A stretch of 64,000 bases of DNA from Nonomuraea sp. SYSU D8015. Its GTDB lineage: Bacteria; Actinomycetota; Actinomycetes; Streptosporangiales; Streptosporangiaceae. Below are positions 33,667 to 42,973 of this stretch, piece after piece (within the stretch, counting starts at the first letter, position 1; every line of letters starts with the position of its first letter). The notes beneath the pieces are model-generated. The model saw only the letters and a program-made list of their open reading frames with translations. It searched no databases and had not been told where the DNA came from. The stretch spans positions 806,001 to 870,000 of the forward strand of contig NZ_VJYI01000002.1 of assembly GCF_008065375.1 (NCBI RefSeq), in the 5' to 3' direction. Position numbers and translations under genes: made by a program.

Positions 33667-34617
33667 GTGGCGATGGCGGAGCGGGTGGACGCGGTTCTGC
33701 GGGAGGACCGGGCGCCCGGGTTTCACGGGCTCGTGGTGATGCGGGGTGGGGAGGTCGTGCTGGAGCGGTACGGGGCCGGGATCGATCATCGGCTCGGCGA
33801 CTCGCTCGGGCATGTCGAGTTCGGCCGGGACACCCTGCACGACCTGCGGTCCGTGTCGAAGAGCGTCGTGGCGCTGCTGTACGGCATCGCGCTCGACGAG
33901 GGGCTGGTGCCGGAGCCGCGCGCGGGGCTGGTGGAGCAGTTTCCGGAATATCCGGATCTGGTGGCGGACCGGGAGCGGACCCATCTCACCATCGAGCACG
34001 CGCTGACCATGACGCTCGGGCTCGACTGGGACGAGAGCGCCCCCTACACGAGCCCGGCCAACAGCGAGATCGCGATGGAGCTCGCCCCCGACCGCTACCG
34101 CTACGTGCTGGAACGCCCGGTCGTCGAGGAGGCGGGGAAGCGGTGGCTGTACTGCGGCGGCGCGACCGCCCTCATCGGCGGGCTCATCGCCCGGGGCGCG
34201 GGCAGGCCGCTGGAGGAGTACGCCGCCACCGCGCTCTTCGAGCCGCTCGGGATCACCGCGTTCGAGTGGAGCAAGGGCGGCCACGGTGTGGTGTCGGCCG
34301 CGGCCGGGCTGCGGCTGCGCCCGATCGACCTGGCCGCCATCGGGCAGCTCGTGCTCGACGGCGGCCGCGGGATCGTGCCCGCCGAGTGGATCCAGGAGAT
34401 GCTGCGGCCGCGGGTGAAGATCGACGACAGCGTGGAGTACGGGTACCAGTGGTATCTGATCGACGGAAAGCGTCCGCACGTCAAGGGCATGGGCAACGGC
34501 GGTCAGCAAGTGCTCGTCCTCCCCGCGGAAGAGCTCGTCGTGGCGGTGACCGCCGGCGAGTACGACGGGCACGCGCCCAGCTCCCCAGCCCTGATCGAGG
34601 CCGTCCTCGCGGAATGA
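33667..34617 (+). CDS. Serine hydrolase, beta-lactamase/DD-peptidase fold
   Basis: 316 residues from GTG 33667, selected by a strong AGGAGG about 5 nt upstream; the in-frame ATG at 33634 has none. The class C-like SxxK motif is SVSK (Ser62-Lys65, LRSVSKSVVALLYGIALDEG). The second motif is in WLYCGGATALIGGLI and the third is probably GMGNGGQQ. No signal peptide, so it is probably a cytosolic esterase-like enzyme and not a secreted beta-lactamase. Not operonic with neighbours. Confidence 0.88.
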   Translation: MAMAERVDAVLREDRAPGFHGLVVMRGGEVVLERYGAGIDHRLGDSLGHVEFGRDTLHDLRSVSKSVVALLYGIALDEGLVPEPRAGLVEQFPEYPDLVADRERTHLTIEHALTMTLGLDWDESAPYTSPANSEIAMELAPDRYRYVLERPVVEEAGKRWLYCGGATALIGGLIARGAGRPLEEYAATALFEPLGITAFEWSKGGHGVVSAAAGLRLRPIDLAAIGQLVLDGGRGIVPAEWIQEMLRPRVKIDDSVEYGYQWYLIDGKRPHVKGMGNGGQQVLVLPAEELVVAVTAGEYDGHAPSSPALIEAVLAE

Positions 34618-34646
34618 GGCGCGGGCGGGGCGGCGCAGGAGGCCCG

Positions 34647-35522
34647 TCAGGGGGCTGAGGGGAGGTCCTTGCTCGCCGTGTGGAAGGCGGCGACGGCGGC
34701 CCTGATCGCCGGATGCTCGCCGTACCCCTTCCTGAACGCCGCCAGCGTGCGGCGGCCCAGCGGCAGGCGGGTCAGCGTGACGCCGGACGGCGGCGCGGCA
34801 GCGGCGAGGTGTGGCACGAGCGCCACGCCCTGGCCCGTCGCCGCGAAGGCGAGGATGGTGTCGAAGTCGTCGACGTGGTGCCGGACGCGCGGCTCGAAGC
34901 CCGCCGCCTGACAGGCCCTGATCGCCATGGTGTGGCAGAGCGTGCCCGGCTTGTTGACGATCCAGGCGTCGTCGCGGGCGGCGGCGATCGAGGCTCGGTC
35001 GGTCAGATACATCGGCTCGCTGAACAGCGGCTCCGTGTCGATGGACGCGTCGGTGACGGGCGGGACGAAGTCGTATTCGTGCACGAGCGCCACGTCCAGC
35101 TCGCCTGCCCGCAGCGCGGCCGAGACGTCGGCGGGGTCGATCTCGGAGACCATGGGCTCCAGGCCTGGGTGCGCGGCGGCGAGCCCGGCCAGCGCGGGCG
35201 GCAGGAGCACGCGGGCCGCCGTGGGGAACGCCCCGATCCGCAGCGGCCCGGAGGGCCCGCCCCGGGCCGCGGCGAGGGCCGCCGAGGCGCGTTCGAGCTG
35301 TTCGAGCACGGCCTGGGCGTGCTCCACCAGGAGCCGGCCCGCCGGGGTCAGCGTCACGGTGCGGCCGGTGCGCTCCAGTAGAGGCACCCCGGCCTCCCGC
35401 TCCAGCGCGCTGAGCTGCTGCGAGACCGCCGACGGCGTGAACGTGACGGCCTCGGCGACCGCGGCGATCGTGCCGCGTCTGGCGAGTTCGCGGAGCAGGT
35501 GGAGCTTGCGCGGATCGAGCAT
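34647..35522 (-). CDS. LysR family transcriptional regulator
   Basis: 291 residues. Winged helix at 1-60 ([53 protein letters not shown]), then effector domain (LRIGAFPTAARVLLPPALAGLAA onward). The divergent neighbour 71 nt away is a dihydrodipicolinate-synthase-like lyase, its probable target. The TAAGC/GCTTA dyad overlapping its start codon may be part of the operator. Confidence 0.94.
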   Translation of the reverse strand: MLDPRKLHLLRELARRGTIAAVAEAVTFTPSAVSQQLSALEREAGVPLLERTGRTVTLTPAGRLLVEHAQAVLEQLERASAALAAARGGPSGPLRIGAFPTAARVLLPPALAGLAAAHPGLEPMVSEIDPADVSAALRAGELDVALVHEYDFVPPVTDASIDTEPLFSEPMYLTDRASIAAARDDAWIVNKPGTLCHTMAIRACQAAGFEPRVRHHVDDFDTILAFAATGQGVALVPHLAAAAPPSGVTLTRLPLGRRTLAAFRKGYGEHPAIRAAVAAFHTASKDLPSAP

Positions 35523-35534
35523 AAGCTCAGCTTA
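35522..35534. promoter_or_regulatory. Dyad at the LysR start codon (candidate operator)
   Basis: TAAGC (35522-35526) and GCTTA (35530-35534) form a short palindrome with a 3-bp centre, in the divergent region between the LysR gene and the DHDPS-like gene. The place fits LysR autoregulation; the match is short. Confidence 0.35.
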
Positions 35535-35593
35535 CGGCGAAGCGTAGAAATCCGAACTGGACCTAACGGATTGTCCCGGGTCAGGCTCGGAGC

Positions 35594-36472
35594 ATGCTGA
35601 GAGGAATCCATGTACCGCTGGTCACCCCGTTCACCTCGGCGGGCGAGGTGGCCTTGGACGCGATCGAGAAGCTCGCCCACCAGGTGCTCGACGACAGCGC
35701 GGCCGGGCTGGTCGCGCTGGGCACCACCGGGGAAGTGGCCGCGCTCGACCCCGATGAGCGCGCCGGGGTGATCGAGGTGTGCGCGCGGGTCTGCGCCCAG
35801 CGGCGGGCACTGCTGACGGTGGGGGTGACCGGGAACGACACACACTCGACGGCTCAGGCGCTGCGGAGCCTGCCCGAGGGGGTCGGGGCGGCGCTGGTGA
35901 CCGTGCCGTACTTCCTGCGGCCCGGCGAGCGCGGCGTCATCGCGCACTTCGAGGCGCTGGCCGAGGAGACGCCGGTGCCGTTGGTGATCTACCACATCCC
36001 GTACCGGACGGGGCAGGCGGTCGGCGCCGCGACGCTGCGCCGGCTGGGGGCGCACCCGATGGTGGCGGGCGTGAAGTACGCGGCGGGCGGGATCGACCAG
36101 GACGCCGTCGACCTGCTCGCGGACCTGCCCGACGGGTTCGAGGTGGTCGGCGGCGACGACGCGTTCATCTCGCCGCTGCTGGCGCTGGGCGCCGCGGGCG
36201 GGATCCTGGCCTCGGCCCACCTGCGGACCAGGGAGTTCGTGGAACTGGCCGACGCCTGGCAGGCGGGGGACGCGGGACGGGCGAGGGAGCTCGGGCACAG
36301 GCTGGCCAGGCTGTCGGCCGCGCTCTTCGCCGCGCCCAACCCGACCGTGATCAAGGGCGTGCTGCACGCCCAGGGCCTGATCCCGACCCCGGACGTGCGG
36401 TTGCCGCTGGTGCCCGCCGGCACGGAGGCCGTGTCACAGGCTCGCCTCGTAGCGGTACATCCAGGCCAGTGA
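35594..36472 (+). CDS. Dihydrodipicolinate synthase/N-acetylneuraminate lyase family protein
   Basis: 292-residue class I aldolase-type TIM barrel. Schiff-base Lys161 (VAGVKYAAGG), Tyr133 (VIYHIPYRTG) and the GTTGE motif (43-47) are all present, so it should bind pyruvate or a similar oxo-acid. Being isolated from lysine genes and divergent from a LysR regulator suggests a catabolic lyase rather than DapA. Its last 39 nt overlap the convergent monooxygenase gene. Exact substrate unknown. Confidence 0.88.
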   Translation: MLRGIHVPLVTPFTSAGEVALDAIEKLAHQVLDDSAAGLVALGTTGEVAALDPDERAGVIEVCARVCAQRRALLTVGVTGNDTHSTAQALRSLPEGVGAALVTVPYFLRPGERGVIAHFEALAEETPVPLVIYHIPYRTGQAVGAATLRRLGAHPMVAGVKYAAGGIDQDAVDLLADLPDGFEVVGGDDAFISPLLALGAAGGILASAHLRTREFVELADAWQAGDAGRARELGHRLARLSAALFAAPNPTVIKGVLHAQGLIPTPDVRLPLVPAGTEAVSQARLVAVHPGQ

Positions 36473-37579
36473 CTCCTGGCTCGCGCTCTTCCTCAGGAAG
36501 ATCGGCAGCATCAGGTCGCGGAAGACCCGGCCCACCGGGCCCGCGGCCTTGCTGTTGCTGATCGTCCGCGAGTACGCCACCACGCGCTCCGCCCTGGGGC
36601 GCCGCTCGGCCTCGAAGCGCTGGAACGCCTCCGTGTGGTCCCGGCTGTCACGCAGGCACCTGGCCAGCACGACAGCGTCCTCGACGGCCAGCGAGGCGCC
36701 CTGGCCCGAGCTGGGCGAGGTGGCGTGGGCCGCGTCCCCGAGGAGCAGGACCCGGCCGCGATGCCACACGGGCACCGGCGGCAGGTCGTGGATCGGCAGC
36801 CCCAGCTGGATCTCACTGCGTGCGATGAGCTCGGCGGAGGAGATCGCGTCGTCCTCGAACGCCCTGACCAACTCCGCCTTCCAGCTCGCCGGCACGTCGC
36901 CGAGCCGCCTGGGCAGGTTCGCGAACCACCAGGTCTCGCCCGACTCGCTTGTCGAGTAGCCGAAGAACGCGCGCTTGCCGAAGACCATGTTGTACACGCC
37001 CGGCTCGCCGCTCAGGCCGCCGTCCTTCGTGATCCCGCCGAAGTTGTACAGGCCGCTGTAGCGGGGCGCCGGGGCCTGCGGGTCGAGGATGGAGCGGGTG
37101 CGCGAGTGCACGCCGTCGCAGGCGATCAGGAGGTCGCCGGTGGCCTCGGTGCCGTCCTCGAACCTGGCCGTGACCTGGCCCGCGCGCTCGTCGTACGAGA
37201 CCAGGCGCTTGCCGTAGGAGATCTTGACGCCGCGCCGCTCGGCCTCGGCGCGGATGATCCGATAGAGGTCGGAGCGCAGGATGGTGTGGCTCACGGTGCC
37301 GTCGTCGAGCCGCAGGCCGTTGGCGACCTCGCCGAGCCGCTTTCCTGTGCCGCTCCACATGACCATGCGCGGTGTGGGGATGCCCGCGTCCAGCACCTTG
37401 CGGTGGGCGCCCAGCACGCGGAGGGCGGCCAGACCGTTCGACGCGATGTTGAGGAACGAGCCCACGCCCTCCGCGTCCTGTCCGTACGCCTCGTGGATCT
37501 CGGCGTCGATTCCCACCTCGAGCAGGGCCATCGCGGTGACGGGGCCTGCGATGCCACAACCTATGATCAATGCCTTCAT
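36434..37579 (-). CDS. FAD-dependent monooxygenase (aromatic hydroxylase type)
   Basis: 381 residues from ATG 37579, which has AAAGG 8 nt upstream. The FAD site GCGIAG (7-12), the DG motif LIACDGVHSRTR and the GD motif VLLLGDAAHATSPSSGQGASLAVEDA are those of PHBH-type flavin monooxygenases, which hydroxylate or epoxidise aromatic substrates, including antibiotics in the TetX and Rox groups. A MarR regulator is divergent, with a perfect palindrome between them, suggesting induction by the substrate or a related phenolic compound. Confidence 0.92.
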   Translation of the reverse strand: MKALIIGCGIAGPVTAMALLEVGIDAEIHEAYGQDAEGVGSFLNIASNGLAALRVLGAHRKVLDAGIPTPRMVMWSGTGKRLGEVANGLRLDDGTVSHTILRSDLYRIIRAEAERRGVKISYGKRLVSYDERAGQVTARFEDGTEATGDLLIACDGVHSRTRSILDPQAPAPRYSGLYNFGGITKDGGLSGEPGVYNMVFGKRAFFGYSTSESGETWWFANLPRRLGDVPASWKAELVRAFEDDAISSAELIARSEIQLGLPIHDLPPVPVWHRGRVLLLGDAAHATSPSSGQGASLAVEDAVVLARCLRDSRDHTEAFQRFEAERRPRAERVVAYSRTISNSKAAGPVGRVFRDLMLPIFLRKSASQESLAWMYRYEASL

Positions 37580-37589
37580 TGTGCTAACC

Positions 37590-37609
37590 TTTCGTTCGGT
37601 CGAACGAAA
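37590..37609. promoter_or_regulatory. Perfect palindromic operator between monooxygenase and MarR genes
   Basis: TTTCGTTCGGTCGAACGAAA is two 9-bp half-sites (TTTCGTTCG and CGAACGAAA) around GT. It begins 10 bp from the monooxygenase start codon and ends 3 bp before the MarR ATG, so a bound MarR dimer would block both genes. MarR operators are typically 16-20 bp palindromes. Confidence 0.85.
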
Positions 37610-37612
37610 TAT

Positions 37613-38104
37613 ATGGCGAAGGCGGGACCCGTGTCGAGAGGTATTTCGGAGCACCGAAAGAAATTGCTGGAGGAGCTCGCCGTGGCGGGCAGGGAGAGCA
37701 GCAACGCCGCGGTGATGTACCACAGCGCCATGGGCGAGCGGCTCGGCCTCGGCATGACGGAGGAGAAGACCCTCGACCTGCTGCAACGCCTCGGGCCGCT
37801 GACGGCGGGGGAGATCTCGCAGCACACCGGGCTGGCGCCGGCGAGCGTCAGCGGACTGATCGACCGGCTGGAGGGCAAGTGGCTGGTGCGCCGGGTCCGC
37901 GACACCCGCGACCGGCGACGGGTCATCGTGGAGATCAACTACGAGCGGCTGACCGGATTCGGTGAGCTGTTCGAGCCGTTCGTGGCCGCGCTGTCACAGC
38001 TGTACGAGCGCTACACCGACGAGCAACTGGAAGTGATCCTGGACTTCCTCACCAGATCCACGGCGCTGCAGCGGGAGGCCACCGCTGCCCTCGCCGGCGA
38101 CTGA
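37613..38104 (+). CDS. MarR family transcriptional regulator
   Basis: 163 residues from ATG 37613; longer in-frame starts would lie inside the opposite gene. The winged helix is at about 50-120: EEKTLDLLQRLGPLTAGEISQHTGLAPASVSGLIDRLEGKWLVRRVRDTRDRRRVIVEI, with the DxRDRR wing typical of MarR. No ribosome-binding site is seen; the ATG is 3 bp after the palindrome, so repression would be direct. Probably senses a phenolic or aromatic ligand and controls the FAD monooxygenase. Confidence 0.93.
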   Translation: MAKAGPVSRGISEHRKKLLEELAVAGRESSNAAVMYHSAMGERLGLGMTEEKTLDLLQRLGPLTAGEISQHTGLAPASVSGLIDRLEGKWLVRRVRDTRDRRRVIVEINYERLTGFGELFEPFVAALSQLYERYTDEQLEVILDFLTRSTALQREATAALAGD

Positions 38105-38117
38105 CGGCTCGGACACC

Positions 38118-41100
38118 CTAGCGGTCGGACTCCCTGATGGCCGTGCCGACCTCGCTGACGCGGTCGGCCAGCAGGCCGATCGCGCCCACCGCCCGGGTCA
38201 TCGGGTCGTCCTCCGCGCCGCCGAGGGCCTTGGCCCGGAGGTAGGCCCGCTTGACCTCCGCCCAGCGCTCCGCCTGGGCAGGCGACAGACGGCCGCGCAG
38301 CTCGGCCAGCTTGAGCAGGTTGGCCTCCGCGTCCGTGGTCAACGTCTGCGCCTCGCCCAGGTAGTGATCGTCGATCACCGCCTCCAGCTCGGCGTCGTTC
38401 ATCGCGGGCACGATGCGCTCGGCCAGCTTGTTCATGTTCCGGTACGACCCCTGCAGCCGGTACGGAGGCTCCGTGCGAGCCGCGTCGGACTGGGCGGCCG
38501 AGGCGATGTACGCCTGGTTGTTGCCCAGCACGACCTCCTGCACGCGGACCAGCTTCGCCAGCACGCTGAGGATCTGGTCGAGCTCGGGCTTGCTGTACGG
38601 GTGCTTGAGCTGGTCGGGCTGGACCGTCGTGTCGCCCTTCGCCAGGCGTACCAGGAGCTCCACGTCCGTCCGGTCGCGGCTGGAGAGCGGGGACAGGATC
38701 GGGTTGGACGTGAGCGCGTTGTCGATGTAGCTCAGCGCGAACAGCTCGTCCTTGCCCGACAGGACGTCGCCCAGGTTCCACACGTCGGCCCGGTTGGCCA
38801 GCATGTCGGGGATGCGGAACCGCCGGCCCGACTCCGTGTACGGGTTCCCCGCCATGCACACCGCGAACCGCTTGCCGCGCAGGTCGTAGGTGCGGGTCCG
38901 GCCGTTCCAGACGCCCTCGATGCGGCGCTGGGCGTCACAGAGGGAGATGAACTTCTGCAGCAGCTCGGGTGAGGTGTGCTGGATGTCGTCCAGGTAGAGG
39001 AGGGTGTTGTTGCCCGTTTCCAGAGCGAACGAGATCTTCTCCACCTCCTGCCTGGCCGTCGCGTCGGGCGCGTCCGCCGGGTCCAGCGAGGTGACCTCGT
39101 GGCCCAGGGCGGGGCCGTTCACCTTGACGAAGACCAGGCCGAGGCGGCTGGCCACGTACTCCATCAGGGTCGTCTTGCCGTAGCCGGGTGGGGAGATGAG
39201 CAGCAGGAGGCCCATCTGGTCGGTGCGCTTGCCCGCGCCTGCCGCGCCCAGCTGCTTGGCCAGGTTGTCGCCGATCAGCGGCAGGTAGACCTCGTCGAGC
39301 AGGCGGTTGCGGACGAAGGCGCTCATGACCTTGGGCTTGTACTCGTCCAGGCGGAGGCGGTGGCGTTCGGCCTCCACCACTTCGTTCCTGCGGCGCTGGT
39401 AGGCGCGGAAGGCGGGGACGCGTTCCTCGCGGAAGCGGCGGGTCCTGGGGAGCATCTCGTCCAGCTGGACGTGCAGCTTGCGGTCCTTGATGCGGGGGTG
39501 CGTGCCCAGGAGGCCGTCCACGGTTTCGGTGGTGGCGGCGCTGGAGTCGTGGCGGGGCAGGTCGGCGCAGAGTTGCACGGCGATGGCCTCTGCCGTCTCC
39601 GGGCCCTGGTGGTACGCGCCCAGCCAGGCCTGGGCCAGCTGGAGGCGTTCGGGCAGGGGGACCGCCTTCAGGTCGTCCTCGAACTCCCGGACCTTGACCG
39701 GGCCGAGGGACTGGCGGAAACCCTCGAGGAGGTCGCGGGCCGCCTTGCTGGTCACGAAACCGAAGGGGCTGCTCGCCAGCTCCTCGACCAGATATTCCCC
39801 GGCCGACCGGGCCGTGTCCGCCGGCACGTCCCCGGCACCGGTGCGCAGGCCGGCCAGGAACTCGCCGATCAGGCCGCCCAGCTCCGCCGCCACCGAATCC
39901 AGTGCAGGGGTGATGCCGAAGATCGTGCGGGCGCGCACCAGCGACACGGCACGAGTGGTGAATGTTTTACGTGAAACCTCATCCACCCCGAAAGCCCAGA
40001 ACAGCTGTGCCGTGGCCCGGACCGCGGCCGGGTACCGCAGCAGCCCGGCCCCTTCGCGCAGCCGTACCAGCGTGTCCAGGATGAGCGTGGCGTCGTGGTC
40101 GTGGACGCCGCGCTCGTAGCCCTCGTCGTAGCGGGATTCGGCGGCCTGCCGGACCAGGTCGGCCAGGGGAGCCCCGGGGGACACGGAGTCCAGGAGGGAG
40201 GCGGCCAGGTGTTCGGCGCGGTAGACCTCGGGGGTCTCCGACACCAGCAGTTGGTCCCAGAAGGGGCGGGTGTCCTCGAAGGAGGGCGGCACGGGCGATC
40301 GGTAGTCCGTGCCGGTGATCGCGAAGTACATGAAGCCGTCGTGCGGCACCAGCGTCAGGTCGATGGGCTGGGTGTTGACGGCGAAGCGGTGGTGGCCGAG
40401 GCGCAGGGTCTCGCCGCCGTCCGAGAAGAGGTCCAGGCGGTCGCGGAGGGCGCGTCCGGCCTCCTGCTGGGCCGACTTGATCCGTCCGTCCAGCTCCTCC
40501 GCCCGTACGGCGTCCCCCAGCGAGCGCAGCTCCCCTGCGGCCGAGCGGACCTTGGCCACCATCGGGTCCGTCGCGAAGTACGTGTTGACCTCGTCCAGGG
40601 AGCCGAGCGAGCCGAGCCGGCGAGTGATGCTGCCGAGGATGCGCTCGGCCGAGGCGAAGATCCGGTCCGCCCGGCGGGCCAGCTCGTCGAGCTGGGTCTG
40701 CTTGCGGGCCGAGAACGCCTCGTAGACGTCGTCCCGCTTGGCAGACAGCTGCGCGGCGAAGTCGTCGAACTCGCCGAATCGCGACTCCAGGTTCTCCAGC
40801 TGGAGCATGAGCCGCCCGAGCTGCTCGTCGCACTTCCCGGGGGTGTCCGCCACCGCCAGCGCGCCGGTGATGGCCTGGCCGAGCAGGGCGAACTCGGCGG
40901 CGAACGCGGCCCGCCCCTCCGTGCCGAGCAGCTCGCGCCGCCGCCCGTCGAGCACGGCGCGGGCCCGGTTCACGCCGCCGAGGACCTCGGCGATGCGGCC
41001 CAGGATGGAGGTGCGTACGGTCGCGTCGGCGATGTCCAGTGAGCCGACGACCTCGGTGACGACCTCCAGGCCCTCCGCCTGCTCCTCCAGCCGGTCGGCG

Positions 41101-42947
41101 ACGGGGGCGGCCTCGGCGACCGTGGCGATCGCGGCCGCGTCGGCGGCCAGCCGGTCGACGGCCGCGTGGTAGGAGGTGAACGCGTCCTCCCGCGAGAGGA
41201 ACGCGACGGCCCGCTTGCCGGTCGCCGCCAGCTCCTCGGTCACCGACGTGGACAGCGCGTCCAGCGCGGCCAGGTCGATGTAGCGGGTCCCGCGCAGCGT
41301 CACCAGATGGCCCTGGGCGCGGCGCAGCGTGGCCAGCATGGTCACCCAGGCGTCGGCGGTGGACGGGCTGTCGGCCCGCGCCTGGCGTACGAGCTGGGTG
41401 GTCTCCTCCGTCGCCTTGGCGAGGGACTCGGACGCCTGGCGGGTGAGCTGTTCGACGTTCTCGTACTCGTCGAGGACCTGCTCGGCGGTGGCGCGCACGT
41501 CGGCGAGCGGGGCGCGCAGACCGTGCTCGCCGAGCCAGTGGTAGGAGTCGAACGTTCGTGTGCAGGCGGCGATCAGGCCCTCGAACGTGCCGGCCGACGG
41601 CGCCATCTCCTCCACCATGCGGGACACGGAGAGGCAGTCGGAGATGCCGCGTACCAGCTCGGCGTTGCCGATGCGTTCGAGGGGGCCCGTGCCGGCGGGC
41701 TGGGCGGCGGCGTACGTGTCGGAGACGTACGGGGTCTGCCAGACCTGCATCGGGTGGACCCGGGTCGGCTCCTCGGAGGTGGCGCGGAAGACCACCATCG
41801 TGCCGTCGTCGAACAGCGAGTACCCGTGGCAGACGATGGGGTTGGCCACCTCCTTCCTGATCACGTTGTACGGCAGCAGCAGCGAGCGCCCGTCGCCGCG
41901 CGCGTGGAAGACGTACAGGACGTCCTCGCCGTTGGGCGAGCGGACCACCCGCTCGAACTCCAGCTCCGTCACGTCCGTGTCGAACGTCTTGCTGACCCCG
42001 GTGGTCAGGTAGTAGCCCCCCGGAAAGATCAGCCCCTGGTCCTCGGGGAGGCGCTGGCAGGCCTGCCCGATGCCGTCCAACCTGATCACGGCCTTGGTGC
42101 GGACGTTGAAGACCAGGTGGCGCCACTCGGTCTCCTTGTACGGCCGGATCCGCATGAGGATCAGCGGCCCCACCCTGGCGTACTCGACGTCGGCGTCGGC
42201 GAGGCTCTGCAGCTGCTCGGTGACCGGCTCGGAGTAGATGCCCGCGCCGGTCTCCGTGTTGTCCTCGATCTTGATGGTGAGGTCGCCGCCGACGGTCTCG
42301 ACGAACACCTCGCCCTGGATCGAGATGTGCGGGTGCCGGCCGAGCACGTGGTCGTCGCGGGTGGTCGGCGTCCACTCGAAGTCGTGCGACGGCGGGAAGA
42401 CGTGGTCGCGCTCACCGCGGTTGTCCAGATATTTCGGGATCCCGTCGTTGCCGACCGTCCACCGGAGCACCCGCAAGTCCGCGGGGCCGGTCTGGAACAC
42501 CGCGAGCAGCTTGCCCTCGACCCGCCTGAGCTGCTGGAGCCGGGTCTCCTTGTAGTACCGGTAGAGCTCGGCGAAGTCCTTCTTGAAGGCGGGGTCGTCG
42601 AGCGTGTCGAGCTTGTCGGCGTCGAACCTGAAGGCGTCGCCGTCCCTGGAGAACCGGTGCACCGCGAACACGTCGGACACCGCCGTCTCGGGCTTGAGCC
42701 CTATGAAGACGTTGTAGCCGAACAACATCACGTCGCCCAGGGAGACGATGTCCCTGGGGACGCAGTTGTTCTCGGTGCGGATCCGCTCGGTGCCCAGCAG
42801 GCGCAGCTCGGCGCCGCCGAAGACCTTCAACCGCTCTCCGTTGAGCGCCTCGGCCGCCGTCGCGAGGGCCTTGGCCTGGGCCTGGAGGCGGTTCCTGAGC
42901 ACCTCGTAGGTGCCCGCCTCCAGCTGCGCTTCGACGACCGTGCTCAT
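38118..42947 (-). CDS. Giant AAA+ protein ('DNA repair ATPase', DUF3686-type)
   Basis: About 1609 residues from ATG 42947 (AGGGG just upstream); an ATG at 42977 overlapping the flotillin stop is the alternative. The N-terminal half (GTYEVLRNRLQAQAKALATAAEALN, TENNCVPRDIVSLG, GYYLTTGVSKTFDT) is the conserved region of the family annotated as DNA repair ATPase; a long helical, coiled-coil-prone middle (about 500-900) follows. The AAA+ module has Walker A SPPGYGKTT (about 1250-1258) and Walker B LLYLDDIQ (about 1317). It is the third gene of a coupled operon with flotillin and an NfeD/YqiJ-like protein. Despite the name, membrane stress is as plausible as DNA repair. Confidence 0.88.
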   Translation of the reverse strand: MSTVVEAQLEAGTYEVLRNRLQAQAKALATAAEALNGERLKVFGGAELRLLGTERIRTENNCVPRDIVSLGDVMLFGYNVFIGLKPETAVSDVFAVHRFSRDGDAFRFDADKLDTLDDPAFKKDFAELYRYYKETRLQQLRRVEGKLLAVFQTGPADLRVLRWTVGNDGIPKYLDNRGERDHVFPPSHDFEWTPTTRDDHVLGRHPHISIQGEVFVETVGGDLTIKIEDNTETGAGIYSEPVTEQLQSLADADVEYARVGPLILMRIRPYKETEWRHLVFNVRTKAVIRLDGIGQACQRLPEDQGLIFPGGYYLTTGVSKTFDTDVTELEFERVVRSPNGEDVLYVFHARGDGRSLLLPYNVIRKEVANPIVCHGYSLFDDGTMVVFRATSEEPTRVHPMQVWQTPYVSDTYAAAQPAGTGPLERIGNAELVRGISDCLSVSRMVEEMAPSAGTFEGLIAACTRTFDSYHWLGEHGLRAPLADVRATAEQVLDEYENVEQLTRQASESLAKATEETTQLVRQARADSPSTADAWVTMLATLRRAQGHLVTLRGTRYIDLAALDALSTSVTEELAATGKRAVAFLSREDAFTSYHAAVDRLAADAAAIATVAEAAPVADRLEEQAEGLEVVTEVVGSLDIADATVRTSILGRIAEVLGGVNRARAVLDGRRRELLGTEGRAAFAAEFALLGQAITGALAVADTPGKCDEQLGRLMLQLENLESRFGEFDDFAAQLSAKRDDVYEAFSARKQTQLDELARRADRIFASAERILGSITRRLGSLGSLDEVNTYFATDPMVAKVRSAAGELRSLGDAVRAEELDGRIKSAQQEAGRALRDRLDLFSDGGETLRLGHHRFAVNTQPIDLTLVPHDGFMYFAITGTDYRSPVPPSFEDTRPFWDQLLVSETPEVYRAEHLAASLLDSVSPGAPLADLVRQAAESRYDEGYERGVHDHDATLILDTLVRLREGAGLLRYPAAVRATAQLFWAFGVDEVSRKTFTTRAVSLVRARTIFGITPALDSVAAELGGLIGEFLAGLRTGAGDVPADTARSAGEYLVEELASSPFGFVTSKAARDLLEGFRQSLGPVKVREFEDDLKAVPLPERLQLAQAWLGAYHQGPETAEAIAVQLCADLPRHDSSAATTETVDGLLGTHPRIKDRKLHVQLDEMLPRTRRFREERVPAFRAYQRRRNEVVEAERHRLRLDEYKPKVMSAFVRNRLLDEVYLPLIGDNLAKQLGAAGAGKRTDQMGLLLLISPPGYGKTTLMEYVASRLGLVFVKVNGPALGHEVTSLDPADAPDATARQEVEKISFALETGNNTLLYLDDIQHTSPELLQKFISLCDAQRRIEGVWNGRTRTYDLRGKRFAVCMAGNPYTESGRRFRIPDMLANRADVWNLGDVLSGKDELFALSYIDNALTSNPILSPLSSRDRTDVELLVRLAKGDTTVQPDQLKHPYSKPELDQILSVLAKLVRVQEVVLGNNQAYIASAAQSDAARTEPPYRLQGSYRNMNKLAERIVPAMNDAELEAVIDDHYLGEAQTLTTDAEANLLKLAELRGRLSPAQAERWAEVKRAYLRAKALGGAEDDPMTRAVGAIGLLADRVSEVGTAIRESDR

Positions 42948-42973
42948 TTCTCCCCTGCTCACTTGGCCCATGC

